A program made the position numbers and the translations under genes. Below are positions 1 to 8,643 of a DNA stretch of 20,685 nt, piece after piece. The stretch lies in NCBI GenBank assembly GCA_031835245.1, contig JAVKOQ010000552.1, forward strand, positions 7,501 through 28,185. Direction: 5' to 3'. How positions within the stretch are numbered: position 1 is the first letter of the stretch; the number at the start of each line of letters is the position of its first letter. The stretch comes from Balamuthia mandrillaris (Eukaryota; Discosea; Longamoebia; Balamuthiidae). A model generated the notes under the pieces. It was not told the DNA's origin. It saw only the letters and a program-made list of their open reading frames with translations, and searched no databases.

Positions 1-1301
1 CCGTTTGTCGTGATTGCGCTTGTTCTACTTGTCCTTCCGCGTGATAATGTGAGTATTGGTTGATGATAGGTTTCCAAACAGGACAGCGAGATGCAATGAC
101 AACTCTGTGACATAGCAATTCCATCAAAACAGGTTCCTCGTTTTGATCTTCTTGTTTGCCTTTCTGGTCACCATTACTTCGTGCTTTACTCGTACTTGTC
201 TTCGTCTTCCTTTGTCTTTTCTCGCAGATAAGTCGAAGGTCGGGATAATACATTGCCTCTTCTTCCGCTTCGCTTAGTTCCATTACGCCATCAGGATTCA
301 CTCCAATCGAGGTCGTGCATGGTTCCTCCTCTCCTTCTTTCTCTTTAGCCTCCGTTTCTTCTTCTTTTGTCTTTTCATCGGCCAAGTTTGATTTCAACGC
401 ATGATTCGCAAAGCGGTCTAACCGAAGCGCTTGTCTGTTGAAGATCTCGCGGCAGTTATTCTCCTTATGAAACATGTTAGCAATGTTGTTCATAAGAAGC
501 GCTGCGTTTTGTTCTACACCCGCATCCACCACTGCCACCGTCATTGTGGCTGAGCAATGCACCTCTCTCACTATTCTGGTTTGCAGAGCTCGTACGATTT
601 TGGGGAACTCCTGATCTTCTGTATCATCGTGGCCTAACGCTCCCGTTTTGCCTTTATTCATAAATTTCTTGTTAATACGTTTTTTCTTCAAAACAAACAA
701 AACGAAACAAACAACACAAATACGAAATCAAAGAAAGTGACGATGAAATAATACCTAATCCAAAAGTGTACAATCTGCCCGTGTCCAGCAGACAAGCAGT
801 ATGATCCGCTCCGCAGGAAACGTAAACTACTTTTTTTCCTTGGAGGGCCTCCACCCGTTGAGGCACGTTCGGAACGACTGCTGATGTACTGTGGCCATGT
901 CCTAACTTGTGAGGCTTTGCCATCACCAACCCCCTGTTTTGGTTTTCAAGTTTTAGAAGAGAAAGAGAGCAGAGAGCAGAGAGCAGCGAGCAGAGGGAAT
1001 GAGAGAGGAGAAATAAATGTAGATACCATGTGTATAACTCGCCAGTGTCAGTAACACAGGCCATGTGTTCACGCGCGCAGGAAACCATCACCACCCTTTT
1101 GCCTTGTAATGCTCCTCCCACCAATTCAGGTTGAGGTTGCATTGGATTTTTAGGACCAGCATGCCCCAATGGTCCTACTCCCCATGTGTATAATTCTCCT
1201 TTATCTAATAATGTGCAGTGAACTCTTTGTTAGTAAAGGCTCAAAACAAAACTGCTGTTAACTACAAGAGAGCATTTCTGGAAAGAGTAAAACGAAGGGG
1301 T

Positions 1302-1333
<32 letters not shown>

Positions 1334-2042
1334 TGAGGAAGGGAGGGAGGGAGCGGGCAAGTGCGACACCTGTAAGGGCGGCAGCATACATGTCGCAAGC
1401 AACGACGTCCACGATCTTGTATTGACGTGAGAGGACGCAGCGATGTTTGTTTTGAAATCGCATGAACTCGTTTGTGATGACATCACCGGCATCCGTTAGG
1501 CCAATGACTTGATGCTGCCCGACTGCTATCTTGCGAATAGCGTGCTGCTCACCTGGCAAAGGAGATAATACTTTGTTGCTGCTCGAATTCTAGACCAAAG
1601 AAAGAAACAAGTTGGAAAAGGTTACATTGAAAGGAGAAGGAAGAAAAAACAGGTGAATTTTCTTCCAGGTGAAAAAATAGAAGGAAGAAAAAATAGAAGA
1701 AAAAAAATAGAAGCAGTGATAAGAAGAAGAGAGACTAACCTCTAGCAGGATGGCTGTGCCATCGTCGAATAGAATCCCAACACGCGAGTCGCTGCAGGAT
1801 ACTTGCCGTACCGCTTTTCCTTCTGTCCGTGAAAATTGGTGGGAGCTGCTGTAGCTACTGCCTTCCACCATTCCCCTTTTTGGTTTGTTGTTTGTTAGGA
1901 GATCAGAGCCTACAAGAAAGAGGAAATTGTAAAAGAGAGAATATGCAGGTACCAAGCGTAGCACTCGCCGTTCTCTTCACGAGATGTAACGAGATATGAA
2001 TAGTGGTGAACCGTTAAATGTCGAAGGGGAGGGAGGGAGAAA

Positions 2043-2090
<48 letters not shown>

Positions 2091-2091
2091 G

Positions 2092-2124
<33 letters not shown>

Positions 2125-2596
2125 GGAGAGAGGGAGAGAGGGAGAGGGAGAGGGAGAGAGGGAGAGAGAGCACAAGGAAAAGGGAAAAAAGAGCACGAAA
2201 AGCAGAGGAGTGAACGGAGAGTGGTTGGAGGAGTTACCCAAGACTTGCCACACTGAATCGGAACCGCAGGCTATCTGTTTGACGGCCTTGAAGCCCTTGA
2301 AATGGCTCTCCACCAACCGGGGCGTCAGCGCTTCCACCACCTCTTCACCAAGTCCCAATTGGCCTTTGCGTTTTTTTTTTGTTAGATATAATCATAGTAA
2401 GCAAAATAGAAAGACCCTCTCATCAAAAGGCACGCCATCTTCAACAGCAACAAAAAAATAAATAAATAAGTACCGTGAAAGCCAGTGCCAAAAGTGTAGA
2501 CCTGAACCGTCTCTGTGAAGAAGCAGAAGAACAAAAAAAAAAGTGGTTAAGATTCCTGCCATGGCGGAGAAGGAAAGAGCCCCAGACGGTACCCAT
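1..2596 (-). CDS. RCC1-repeat / BTB-domain protein (partial, C-terminus off the left edge)
   Basis: A spliced gene with exons (minus strand) 2596-2593, 2512-2474, 2363-2238, 1974-1953, 1875-1740, 1589-1370, 1222-1027, 933-755 and 651 to beyond 1. All junctions are GT-AG and phases close across all nine exons, giving about 524 visible residues. RCC1-type blades recur: VYTFGTGFHGQLGLG, VLENGECYAWG, GELYTWGVGPLGHAG, YTWGLVMAKPHKLGHG and YTFGLGKTGALGHDD. Near the left edge, around residues 488-502, CHRVVIASRCPVWKP matches the conserved core of a BTB domain, which has an insert of about 35 charged residues before it. RCC1-BTB proteins are a known family (RCBTB-like); the propeller binds partners and BTB usually mediates dimerisation or cullin-3 binding. 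The start is the least certain part: a 4-base first exon ATGG joined to AGACGG gives METVQVYTFG. The C-terminus lies outside the window. Confidence 0.85.
2041..2171. repeat. (GA)n and GGGAGA repeat tract
   Basis: About 130 bases of GA and GGGAGA units inside the 263-base RCC1-BTB intron 1975-2237; CT on the sense strand. A shorter GA run at 1307-1333 lies in intron 1223-1369 of the same gene. Confidence 0.9.
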
Positions 2597-2938
2597 TTGT
2601 TTTTTTTTTTCTGAAAAAAAAAAGCCGTAGTGACCCGCTCAAGGGTCGATGGTCACAACAAACAAAAAGTACTTGGAGTTGGAAGTGAAGAGTTAAGGCT
2701 GTGCGTCTTGAACAGCGCCCGCCACCTTGAGAGGTTTTATTGCTTTTTTTTTTTCGTCTTTCAATTTTTCTACTAAAAAATTCCAGTTTTTGTCGACATA
2801 GTTGTGAAAATTTCCTGCTTACATCGACTTTATAAAATTTTCGGTGTATTTTTTAATAAATCGAGATTTGCCTCGATATTTCAATATCTTGGTTCAAAAT
2901 TCGATAAAAAAATTGAACAAGAAGAAAGAAAGGAGAAG
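2597..2938. promoter_or_regulatory. AT-rich divergent promoter region
   Basis: About 340 bases between two divergently transcribed genes: the RCC1-BTB gene on the minus strand and the small membrane protein on the plus strand. It holds A and T homopolymers, a TTTTTGTCGACA motif at about 2788-2798, and a very AT-rich stretch before the plus-strand start with several TCGA words. No open frame here looks like protein. Promoter function is inferred from position only. Confidence 0.45.
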
Positions 2939-3166
2939 ATGGCGGCAGAACTATTCGGCTTGGGAGCGGTGGTGTTGGTGCTGTTTGCGTTGTGGATGGC
3001 GCTCACCCATGATGGCCAACGCTTCGCCAGGAAGTTGCAGCGCGGCCTCACGGGAGGCAGATCCGCCGAGGCCAAGCGAGGGGGACGGCAAGCCAAGGCC
3101 GAGACGAAGAGCATAGCCAAGGAGGTGCGCGGCGAGCTCCGTCACCTCAAGAACAAGCTCAAGTAA
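2939..3166 (+). CDS. Small single-pass membrane protein with a basic tail, unknown function
   Basis: A 75-residue intronless frame. The ATG at 2939 sits in a purine-rich context (GAGAAGATGG), and an in-frame ATG at 2804 would only add AT-rich, intergenic-looking sequence, so 2939 is preferred. Residues 5-23 (LFGLGAVVLVLFALWMALT) form one hydrophobic helix. The rest is strongly basic and looks helical (KLQRGL, AETKSIAKEVRGELRHLKNKLK), with Arg/Lys throughout. By the positive-inside rule this predicts a short outside or lumenal N-terminus and a cytosolic tail. Its codons are GC-rich, like the nearby clear genes and unlike the flanks. I do not recognise a family. A small tail-type subunit of a membrane complex is possible but cannot be shown from sequence alone. 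Confidence 0.65.
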   Translation: MAAELFGLGAVVLVLFALWMALTHDGQRFARKLQRGLTGGRSAEAKRGGRQAKAETKSIAKEVRGELRHLKNKLK

Positions 3167-3210
3167 AACGCAAGCAGAAAAGAAACAAACGGAAATGGAG
3201 TGTCACGTTA

Positions 3211-3534
3211 TTAGTCGTAGAAAGTATAAATACTCACCTTTGCTGCTGCTTCCACGCCTTTACCGCTATTCAAGACGGAGCATTGCGTTACAATCGTATT
3301 AAGAAGCGTTGGTGTGTTGCTGTGCGCAGAACGCTCCTCTGCATGAGCTGGTGGAAGCCTGCAAAACAGCGCTGACGAGCGAGCACTTTGGAGGTTCAAC
3401 GCATCCTACCACCATTTGACCTGGCCAGCTGCACCCTCTCCACACCTACGGCGCCGCTCAAAAGAGGATGCTTTTTCAAAGCCGATACGAGTGAGTTCCA
3501 CCCTCTCCCTATTGGGGGAGGGCAAGGGTCTATC

Positions 3535-3574
<40 letters not shown>

Positions 3575-3582
3575 TCTTTCAT
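3211..3582 (-). CDS. Possible small spliced gene, unknown function (weak model)
   Basis: On the minus strand three open pieces can be joined in phase: 3582-3573 (ATG AAA GAA G), 3529-3407 or slightly shorter (ending at an AG|GTCAAA donor), and a piece starting after TTTTGCAG near 3358 that ends at a strong donor, AAG|GTGAGT, at 3236, or reads through to a stop at 3211. The predicted protein contains GWNSLVSALKKHPLLSG, VERVQLARLPPAHAEERS and LLNTIVTQCSVLNSGKG, which read like protein rather than repeat. The first intron would be only 43 bases and almost all CT repeat, below the usual size here. If GTGAGT is used, the next exon would have to lie opposite or beyond the small plus-strand gene. 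I recognise no family. A non-coding transcript is an alternative. Confidence 0.3.
3537..3571. repeat. (GA)n microsatellite
   Basis: About 17 perfect GA units on the plus strand, about 105 bases upstream of the GFA-family start. It is either part of that gene's leader or, read as CT on the minus strand, an intron of the doubtful minus-strand gene. Confidence 0.9.
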
Positions 3583-3675
3583 ACCCAAGCAGTTGTTTCA
3601 GCTCCTATCAAGGGTCCTGTTAAAAAAAAAAAATAAGAAAAAAAAAGATAAAGAAAGAGGACACAGAGGTGCCAG

Positions 3676-4173
3676 ATGGAGGGGAGAGGAGAAAAAGATG
3701 CCCCGGAGGAAGAACGCCCGGCGGTTGAGAAGTATGACGGCCATTGCTACTGCGGCGGCGTTCGCTTCCAGGTGACCGTCCCGCCCCTCCTGGCGGAGCA
3801 ACAGAGCGTGCTGGCGACGTACTGCCACTGCGACTCCTGCCGCCGCGCCCACTCCGCCCCTCTCTACCACGTCGTCTACCTCCCTTCCCCCCGCTTTCGC
3901 GTCGCGCAAGGCCAGGACCTCGTCCGAGAGTTCAGCAAAAAGAGCGAACCGCCCTGCATCGTGCGCGCCTTCTGCTCCACCTGCGGCACTCGCCTCTACA
4001 ACCTTTTGCCCGGCTCAGCGAGACTGTCCGCCCACACGGGCTTCTTTCCAGCGCTGCTCGAAGAGCAGGCGCAACGCGAGCTCCCCGCTTTGTTCCGACC
4101 AAAGCAGCACCACCTGCACCACGAAGCTGTCCTTGATCTTTCTCTGCTTCACGATGACCTGCCTCGAAAGTAA
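3676..4173 (+). CDS. GFA / CENP-V family zinc-binding protein
   Basis: A 165-residue single-exon protein. The cysteine pattern is that of the glutathione-dependent formaldehyde-activating (GFA) fold: GHCYCGG (C24, C26), YCHCDSCRRAH (C50, C52, C55) and FCSTCGTRLY (C100, C103). In the family these bind two zinc ions. The family includes glutathione-formaldehyde adduct-forming enzymes in bacteria and CENP-V-like proteins in eukaryotes, but most members have unknown substrates, so a reaction cannot be assigned. The length fits the family (roughly 130 to 190 residues). The N-terminal 20 residues are charged and not conserved. No signal peptide or membrane segment is seen. It is GC-rich with strong third-position bias. 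It lies tail to tail with the kinase gene, about 105 bases apart. Confidence 0.85.
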   Translation: MEGRGEKDAPEEERPAVEKYDGHCYCGGVRFQVTVPPLLAEQQSVLATYCHCDSCRRAHSAPLYHVVYLPSPRFRVAQGQDLVREFSKKSEPPCIVRAFCSTCGTRLYNLLPGSARLSAHTGFFPALLEEQAQRELPALFRPKQHHLHHEAVLDLSLLHDDLPRK

Positions 4174-4279
4174 CGAAGAGAGAGAGATGAGAGAGAGAGA
4201 AGAGAGAAGGGAGCGCTTGGCTGGAAAAGATAAATGTTATTGACTGGTTGAAAAAAAAGTAGAGAGAAGAAAAAGCTGT
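4174..4279. other. Short convergent spacer with GA-rich tract
   Basis: Only about 105 bases separate the stop codons of the GFA protein and the kinase, and about 30 of them are GAGAGA-type repeat. The 3' ends of both transcripts must lie here or overlap. No clear polyadenylation signal was recognised. Confidence 0.5.
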
Positions 4280-5644
4280 TTACAAAGAAGAATCATTGTC
4301 ATCCTTCTCTTCGCTTCCTTCGCTCTCGTCACCATCGTCCTCGTCGTCATCGTCATCCTCTTCGTCCTCATCTATCCACACAAACGGATGCTGCTGTAGA
4401 TGCTGCAACGAGATCCTTTTCTTCATGTCCACCTGCAAGCAGCGCGAGATGGCATCCCTGGCGGCTCTAGAGACCTTCCCGCGGGGAAACGGGTGAACCT
4501 TTCCTTGGCGAGTCAGTGCGTAGACCTCCTCCATGTCTCCCGCTTGGAAGGGGAAGCGTCCGCAGAGGATCGAATAGAGGACGCTCCCTGCTGCCCAGAT
4601 GTCGACACCTGCAGGGTGGTGGGGCTCTCCCGCGAGCATTTCTGGGGCGACGGTGAAGGGAGAACCGCACCACTCACGTCGGCGTGTGGTTGGGGCGAAG
4701 TGGGTGGCAAAGCCGAAGTCGCAGAGAGAAATCTCAAGTGTTTCTTCGTCGATCAAAATGTTCTGTTTGTTGAAAACAAAAAAAATGAGAAGAAATAAAA
4801 AATCAAGAGAAAGGAATAAAGAGAAAAAGAAGATGGGTTCAGAAGCGCGGGTAGAGTTCTCATATCCACTTTGTGGCATTCGAGAATTTTCGACCATGAC
4901 CACCCCTAACGGGTCGTTCTCATCACAGCAGAGAGAGAAAAAGAGAAAGAGAAACGCAGACAGAAAAAAACGTACCTCCATCTTGATATCACGATGGGCC
5001 AATTTGTGGTCATGGTGAAGAAAGTGCAGCGCACGTACCAGCTGCACAAAGATGTACTTGGCCTGGTCTTCCGGCAGTCCCTTCCTATTCTTCTTCATCA
5101 GCTTGAAGAGGTCGCTGGGCTTCCTCTCAAACACCAAATAATGGTTGGCCTCATCCTCAAAGCTGCCATAGAAGCGCACAATGTGATTGCGCACCAGGGT
5201 GGCCTCGCCGGCGGAAGTACCATCGCCTCGCAGCTCGTTCAGCACCTTGAGCTCGTTGCGAAAGACGTTGTGGGCAGAAGAGCGCTGTCGGAGAAACTCC
5301 TTGGAGAGGACCTTAATGGCGACGGGAGTGCCCCTCTCTTTGTGGAAGCCTTCGCGCACGTCCGCGGAAGCACCTTTTCCTAGGATAGAAGGAAGCAGCA
5401 CGTACTTGCCTCCAATCACCGGATAGGAAGAAGAAGCCGAAGCTCCTCCTGCTCCTCCATTCACTTGGATGCTCGAAGGAGAAGAGGAACGCTTCGCGTT
5501 CTCGAGCCGAGATCTCTTTTTGTTGTTGATGTGATGATTCTTTTCGTTGTAATGATGATGTAGGCAGGCGTTAGCCACGCCAAAAACACTGCTTTTGTTT
5601 GCGACCGTGGCGGATGCTGCAGAAGCGGCTGCACTCGTTGGTGC
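4280..5644 (-). CDS. Serine/threonine protein kinase, CAMK/AMPK-like (5' end unresolved)
   Basis: Two exons: 4280-4762 and 4976 to about 5644. Counting from the GTG codon at 5578, the glycine loop is GKGASADV (68-75), the ATP lysine VAIK (K89), the catalytic loop HRDIKMEN (D197), the metal site DFG (216-218), APE (240-242) and DIWAAGSVLYSILCGRFPF. All catalytic residues are present. The Pro usual in HRDLKPEN is Met. The domain ends with KKRISLQHLQQHPFVW and is followed by an acidic Asp/Glu tail of about 40 residues. The 213-base intron splits the catalytic loop between HRDIKME and NILI. Upstream, no ATG exists in frame: the frame stays open back to a TGA at 5647-5645. The true start is therefore in an unplaced 5' exon, or a frame error lies near 5640. 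Subfamily and substrate are not assignable. Confidence 0.85.
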   Translation of the reverse strand, partial: APTSAAASAASATVANKSSVFGVANACLHHHYNEKNHHINNKKRSRLENAKRSSSPSSIQVNGGAGGASASSSYPVIGGKYVLLPSILGKGASADVREGFHKERGTPVAIKVLSKEFLRQRSSAHNVFRNELKVLNELRGDGTSAGEATLVRNHIVRFYGSFEDEANHYLVFERKPSDLFKLMKKNRKGLPEDQAKYIFVQLVRALHFLHHDHKLAHRDIKMEVRFFLSAFLFLFFSLCCDENDPLGVVMVENSRMPQSGYENSTRASEPIFFFSLFLSLDFLFLLIFFVFNKQNILIDEETLEISLCDFGFATHFAPTTRRREWCGSPFTVAPEMLAGEPHHPAGVDIWAAGSVLYSILCGRFPFQAGDMEEVYALTRQGKVHPFPRGKVSRAARDAISRCLQVDMKKRISLQHLQQHPFVWIDEDEEDDDDDEDDGDESEGSEEKDDNDSSL

Positions 5645-6508
5645 TCATTCGTTGTGGAACCGTCATGTTGGGGTCGTCGTTGTACTCGTTTGTAAGGTTG
5701 TTGTGGGTGTGGTCAATGTCGTAAGTGTCGATATCAACGTCAATGTCGATGGGGTCGTCAATAGCGTCGATCGGAGTAACAGCAGCAGTAGCGAGGATCT
5801 CGTTAACGTCCAGTTCTGACAAAGTTGAAAGGGGAACTGAAATAGTAGTTTGTTTGATGGTGTGTTGTTTGTTCTTCAGTTGAAGAAGAAAGTTGAAAGG
5901 GGGAAAAAAGTTATAAAAAAGAAAGTAGCAGAGAGATTCGGAGTTTTTGTTTGCAAGTAGGAATAAAAGTGGTGTGTAATCGCAGTGAAAAAGCGGCAAG
6001 AACACAAAGAAGATTGGTTTACAAGAATGCGAAGAAGGATTATTACGTTGGGATGAAATTAAAAAGAAAATGTGGATAAAAGTGGTAAAAAACAAATATT
6101 TACGGAGATTTGATGGTAGTTTGGGGGAGTGACTCCCAGAAGGGACGAAACAAAAAAAAAACCGAAAGAGAGGGTGAGGCCCCTACAAAACGGCCAAAAT
6201 CCAAAGGGATCCCTTCTCTCTCTTATTGCTCGTGTGTTTGTGTGTGAACGAAAAGAAAAAAAAGAAAAGAACGAAAAAAAAAATAATTGCAATTTTAACG
6301 GAAACCAAGCAACCAGAGCAGGTTATAAACACGGGCAAAAAGTGTCCAAAAGAATATCGGGTGGAACGGTGGACACCTCGGGGAGGAGGTCGTCCTCCCA
6401 TCGAAGTTGTTCGCGATAGCAGGGAAAAATACGTGAAAAGGAAGGAACTCCGCAACTCCGAATTTACGGTCGACACTATTTTTGTCGACATGCTGGTTAA
6501 TTAACGTA
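5645..6508. promoter_or_regulatory. Divergent upstream region of the kinase and RGS genes
   Basis: About 860 bases between the open kinase frame (minus) and the RGS start (plus). On the minus strand, 5815 to 5580 carries an open, Asp/Ile/Asn-rich frame (for example DAIDDPIDIDVDIDTYDIDH) that could be kinase leader or an upstream exon, but it is one base out of phase with the kinase. Further right the sequence is AT-rich with purine runs. Two GTCGAC palindromes lie at 6469-6474 and 6484-6489, just before the RGS start. Confidence 0.4.
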
Positions 6509-7398
6509 ATGGCGGAAGAAACAATTTGGAGACCAAGAAAGTTGTTGTTGCAAAGAGTGCGCAGGTGGGGTGAAGGCATGGAACAAGGTCGGTATCTTTC
6601 CTTCTATCTTCTCTTTGCCAGGAGAACTTCCTTGCAACAGTGGAATCAAACAATCAAATACCATAACAACCTGTTTCAACAGACTATCGAGCATTACTGG
6701 AGGAACCATCCCTCGCTCTCGCCTTCCGGCAATACCTTCACGAAGTCTACAGCAATGAGTAACTTCTCTCTTCTTCCCTTTCTTTCCCTTCTCGCTCACA
6801 GGGCTTTCGAAAAAAAAAAAAAAAAGAAATTTAGCGTTTTGGTTAGCGGTAGAGAACTATCGCGCTCTCGAGACGGAGGAAGAGCGGAGGCAACGAGCGC
6901 AGGAGATGTGGACGCTGTTCTTCGTCTCTCCCTCCCAATATGAGATCAACATCGACGCGGCCTCCAAACGCGAGTTGGAGGGCGCCATCAAAGAGTCCGC
7001 TCCGGCGGAGCTGTTTGACCGGTGTCAGGAGTCCATCTGGAAGTTGATGGTGCAGCAGCTCTTTCCAGAGTTTTTGAAGAGCGAGCTTTACGAAAAGTAT
7101 TGTAAAGGTTTCTCTCGTTCTCTTCTTTTCTCGTTCTTATCTTGTTCTTTTTTCTCACTTTTCTCAACTTTTCGTCGCTTTTGAATGTCAAGAACATAAG
7201 AAAGAAGGACAGAAGAAGGACAGAAGAGGATTTTTCATGAAGCGAAAACCCAAAGGGCCAGACGACAAAGAAAGGGTGATACCTCATTTGGGTGGAACGG
7301 ATAAAACGGAGTCTTTGATGATGTTGGAGAAGTTCCTCGTCAATCGACCAGGCAGACGCGAGCTGCAACAAAGAGGACTCCTCGGGTCAGACCAATAG
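6509..7398 (+). CDS. RGS-domain protein with C-terminal RPEL motif
   Basis: Four exons: 6509-6587, 6683-6758, 6827-7107 and 7193-7398, giving 213 residues with phases closing at every junction. Residues 27-143 form an RGS domain: LLEEPSLALAFRQYLHEVYSNENLAFWLAVENYRALE, then MWTLFFVSPSQYEINID and FDRCQESIWKLMVQQLFPEFLKSELYEKY. The Asn of SNENL corresponds to the Galpha-contacting residue of active RGS proteins, so GTPase acceleration on a Galpha subunit is plausible. After a basic linker, residues 190-209 (LEKFLVNRPGRRELQQRGLL) match the RPEL motif, which in known proteins binds monomeric actin. An RGS plus RPEL arrangement is unusual. Introns are 95, 68 and 85 bases. A four-codon upstream frame (MLVN, stop) lies at 6490-6504. 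The start is the first ATG giving the spliced frame. Confidence 0.88.
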
Positions 7399-7659
7399 AA
7401 ACCGAAAACGAGAAAAAGAGGGTAAAAAGAGAAAACGAGATAAAGGCGAGAAAATAGAGAGATCGAGTGAAAAAGTGAGATAGAAAGGAGACTTACGTAG
7501 GGTCTTTGTTGTATTTGTTGTTCTCTCTGCTTTCAGATGTTTGCTTGGACTCTAGGATGTACATTCTTGATTCCTCCCAATATTCTCTTCATTCATCTTT
7601 TTTCCTTCATTCTTTCTCCTCCAATCTCCCGTCTTGCTTCTTTTTGTGTTCTTTCTTCA
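7399..7659. other. Convergent spacer, no gene seen
   Basis: About 260 bases between the stops of the RGS gene (plus) and the DNAJC25 gene (minus). The left half is A/G-rich and the right half C/T-rich on the plus strand. No coding frame with protein-like composition and no RNA gene is seen. Confidence 0.5.
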
Positions 7660-8612
7660 TCATCTTCGTCGTCGTGCTTTGCCGATCCAGTGACTCTTAC
7701 CCCGTGTGTGCCGCTCCATCTTATCCTTTTGTTTTCGCAGCTCTTCTTTCCATGCCTCAAAGTCCTCCTCGCTCATCTGATATCGCTCTTTAATCATTTG
7801 CATTCTCACCGGATCCAATCCCAACATTCCATCTTCGTCTCCTTCTCCACCCTCGCCTTCTTCTCCTTCTCCTCCTTCTTTAGTTGTTGGTATGACACGA
7901 AGAGGAGGGGTTCGACGTAAGATCTTGTAAAGAAGAATGGCGCGAAGCAAACGATAAATCCACCTACACACCCGAAAAGGCAAAAGCACCAATCGAACCA
8001 CCAACAAGTCTCTCCACGTTGGTGGAGACACTCCCACCAATCTCACTTCAGGTTCGAGTTCTTGTTGCTGTTGTTCTTCCTCTTGTGTTTGATTTTTTTG
8101 TCGTCGTTTACTCTTGGCCACGCGTTTTGTTTTGAGCCCTTGGCTTTGAGCCAAGAGGCGTTGCCGTTGTTTGTAACGCTCCGAGTTTTTGATCACTCTG
8201 ATGAGGAGGTTATAGCGATGGTAGCGATAGGCATAGTGACCTACTGTCAACTGGAAGTAAAGTCAAGCGCAGAACAGAGAAGAGAGAGGCATACCGAAGT
8301 GATAAGCCAGAAGAGAAAGAGAGAACAGAGAAGAGAGAGACATACCGAAGTGATAAGCCAGAAGAGCACCCAACGGATGTCGTGGTCAGGGGCGCCGTAT
8401 CGGTGAGCATATCTGCCATAGTAATTATCGTGCCATGGGATACCTTTATTTTTCTCTCGCTGTTAACCCCAAAAGAACAGAAAAAGAAAAGAATAGAAGA
8501 AAGAAGAAAGAAGAAAGAAGAACGAAGAAAGAAAGAAAGAAGAAAGAAGAACGAAGAAAGAAAGAAAGAAGAAAGAAGAAAGAAGAAAGAAACGAAACAA
8601 ACAAGAAACAGT

Positions 8613-8643
<31 letters not shown>

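Noticed and set aside
2014-2461. Arg/Glu-rich frames around 2018-2461
   Set aside because: They translate the (GA)n tract plus antisense of RCC1-BTB exons.
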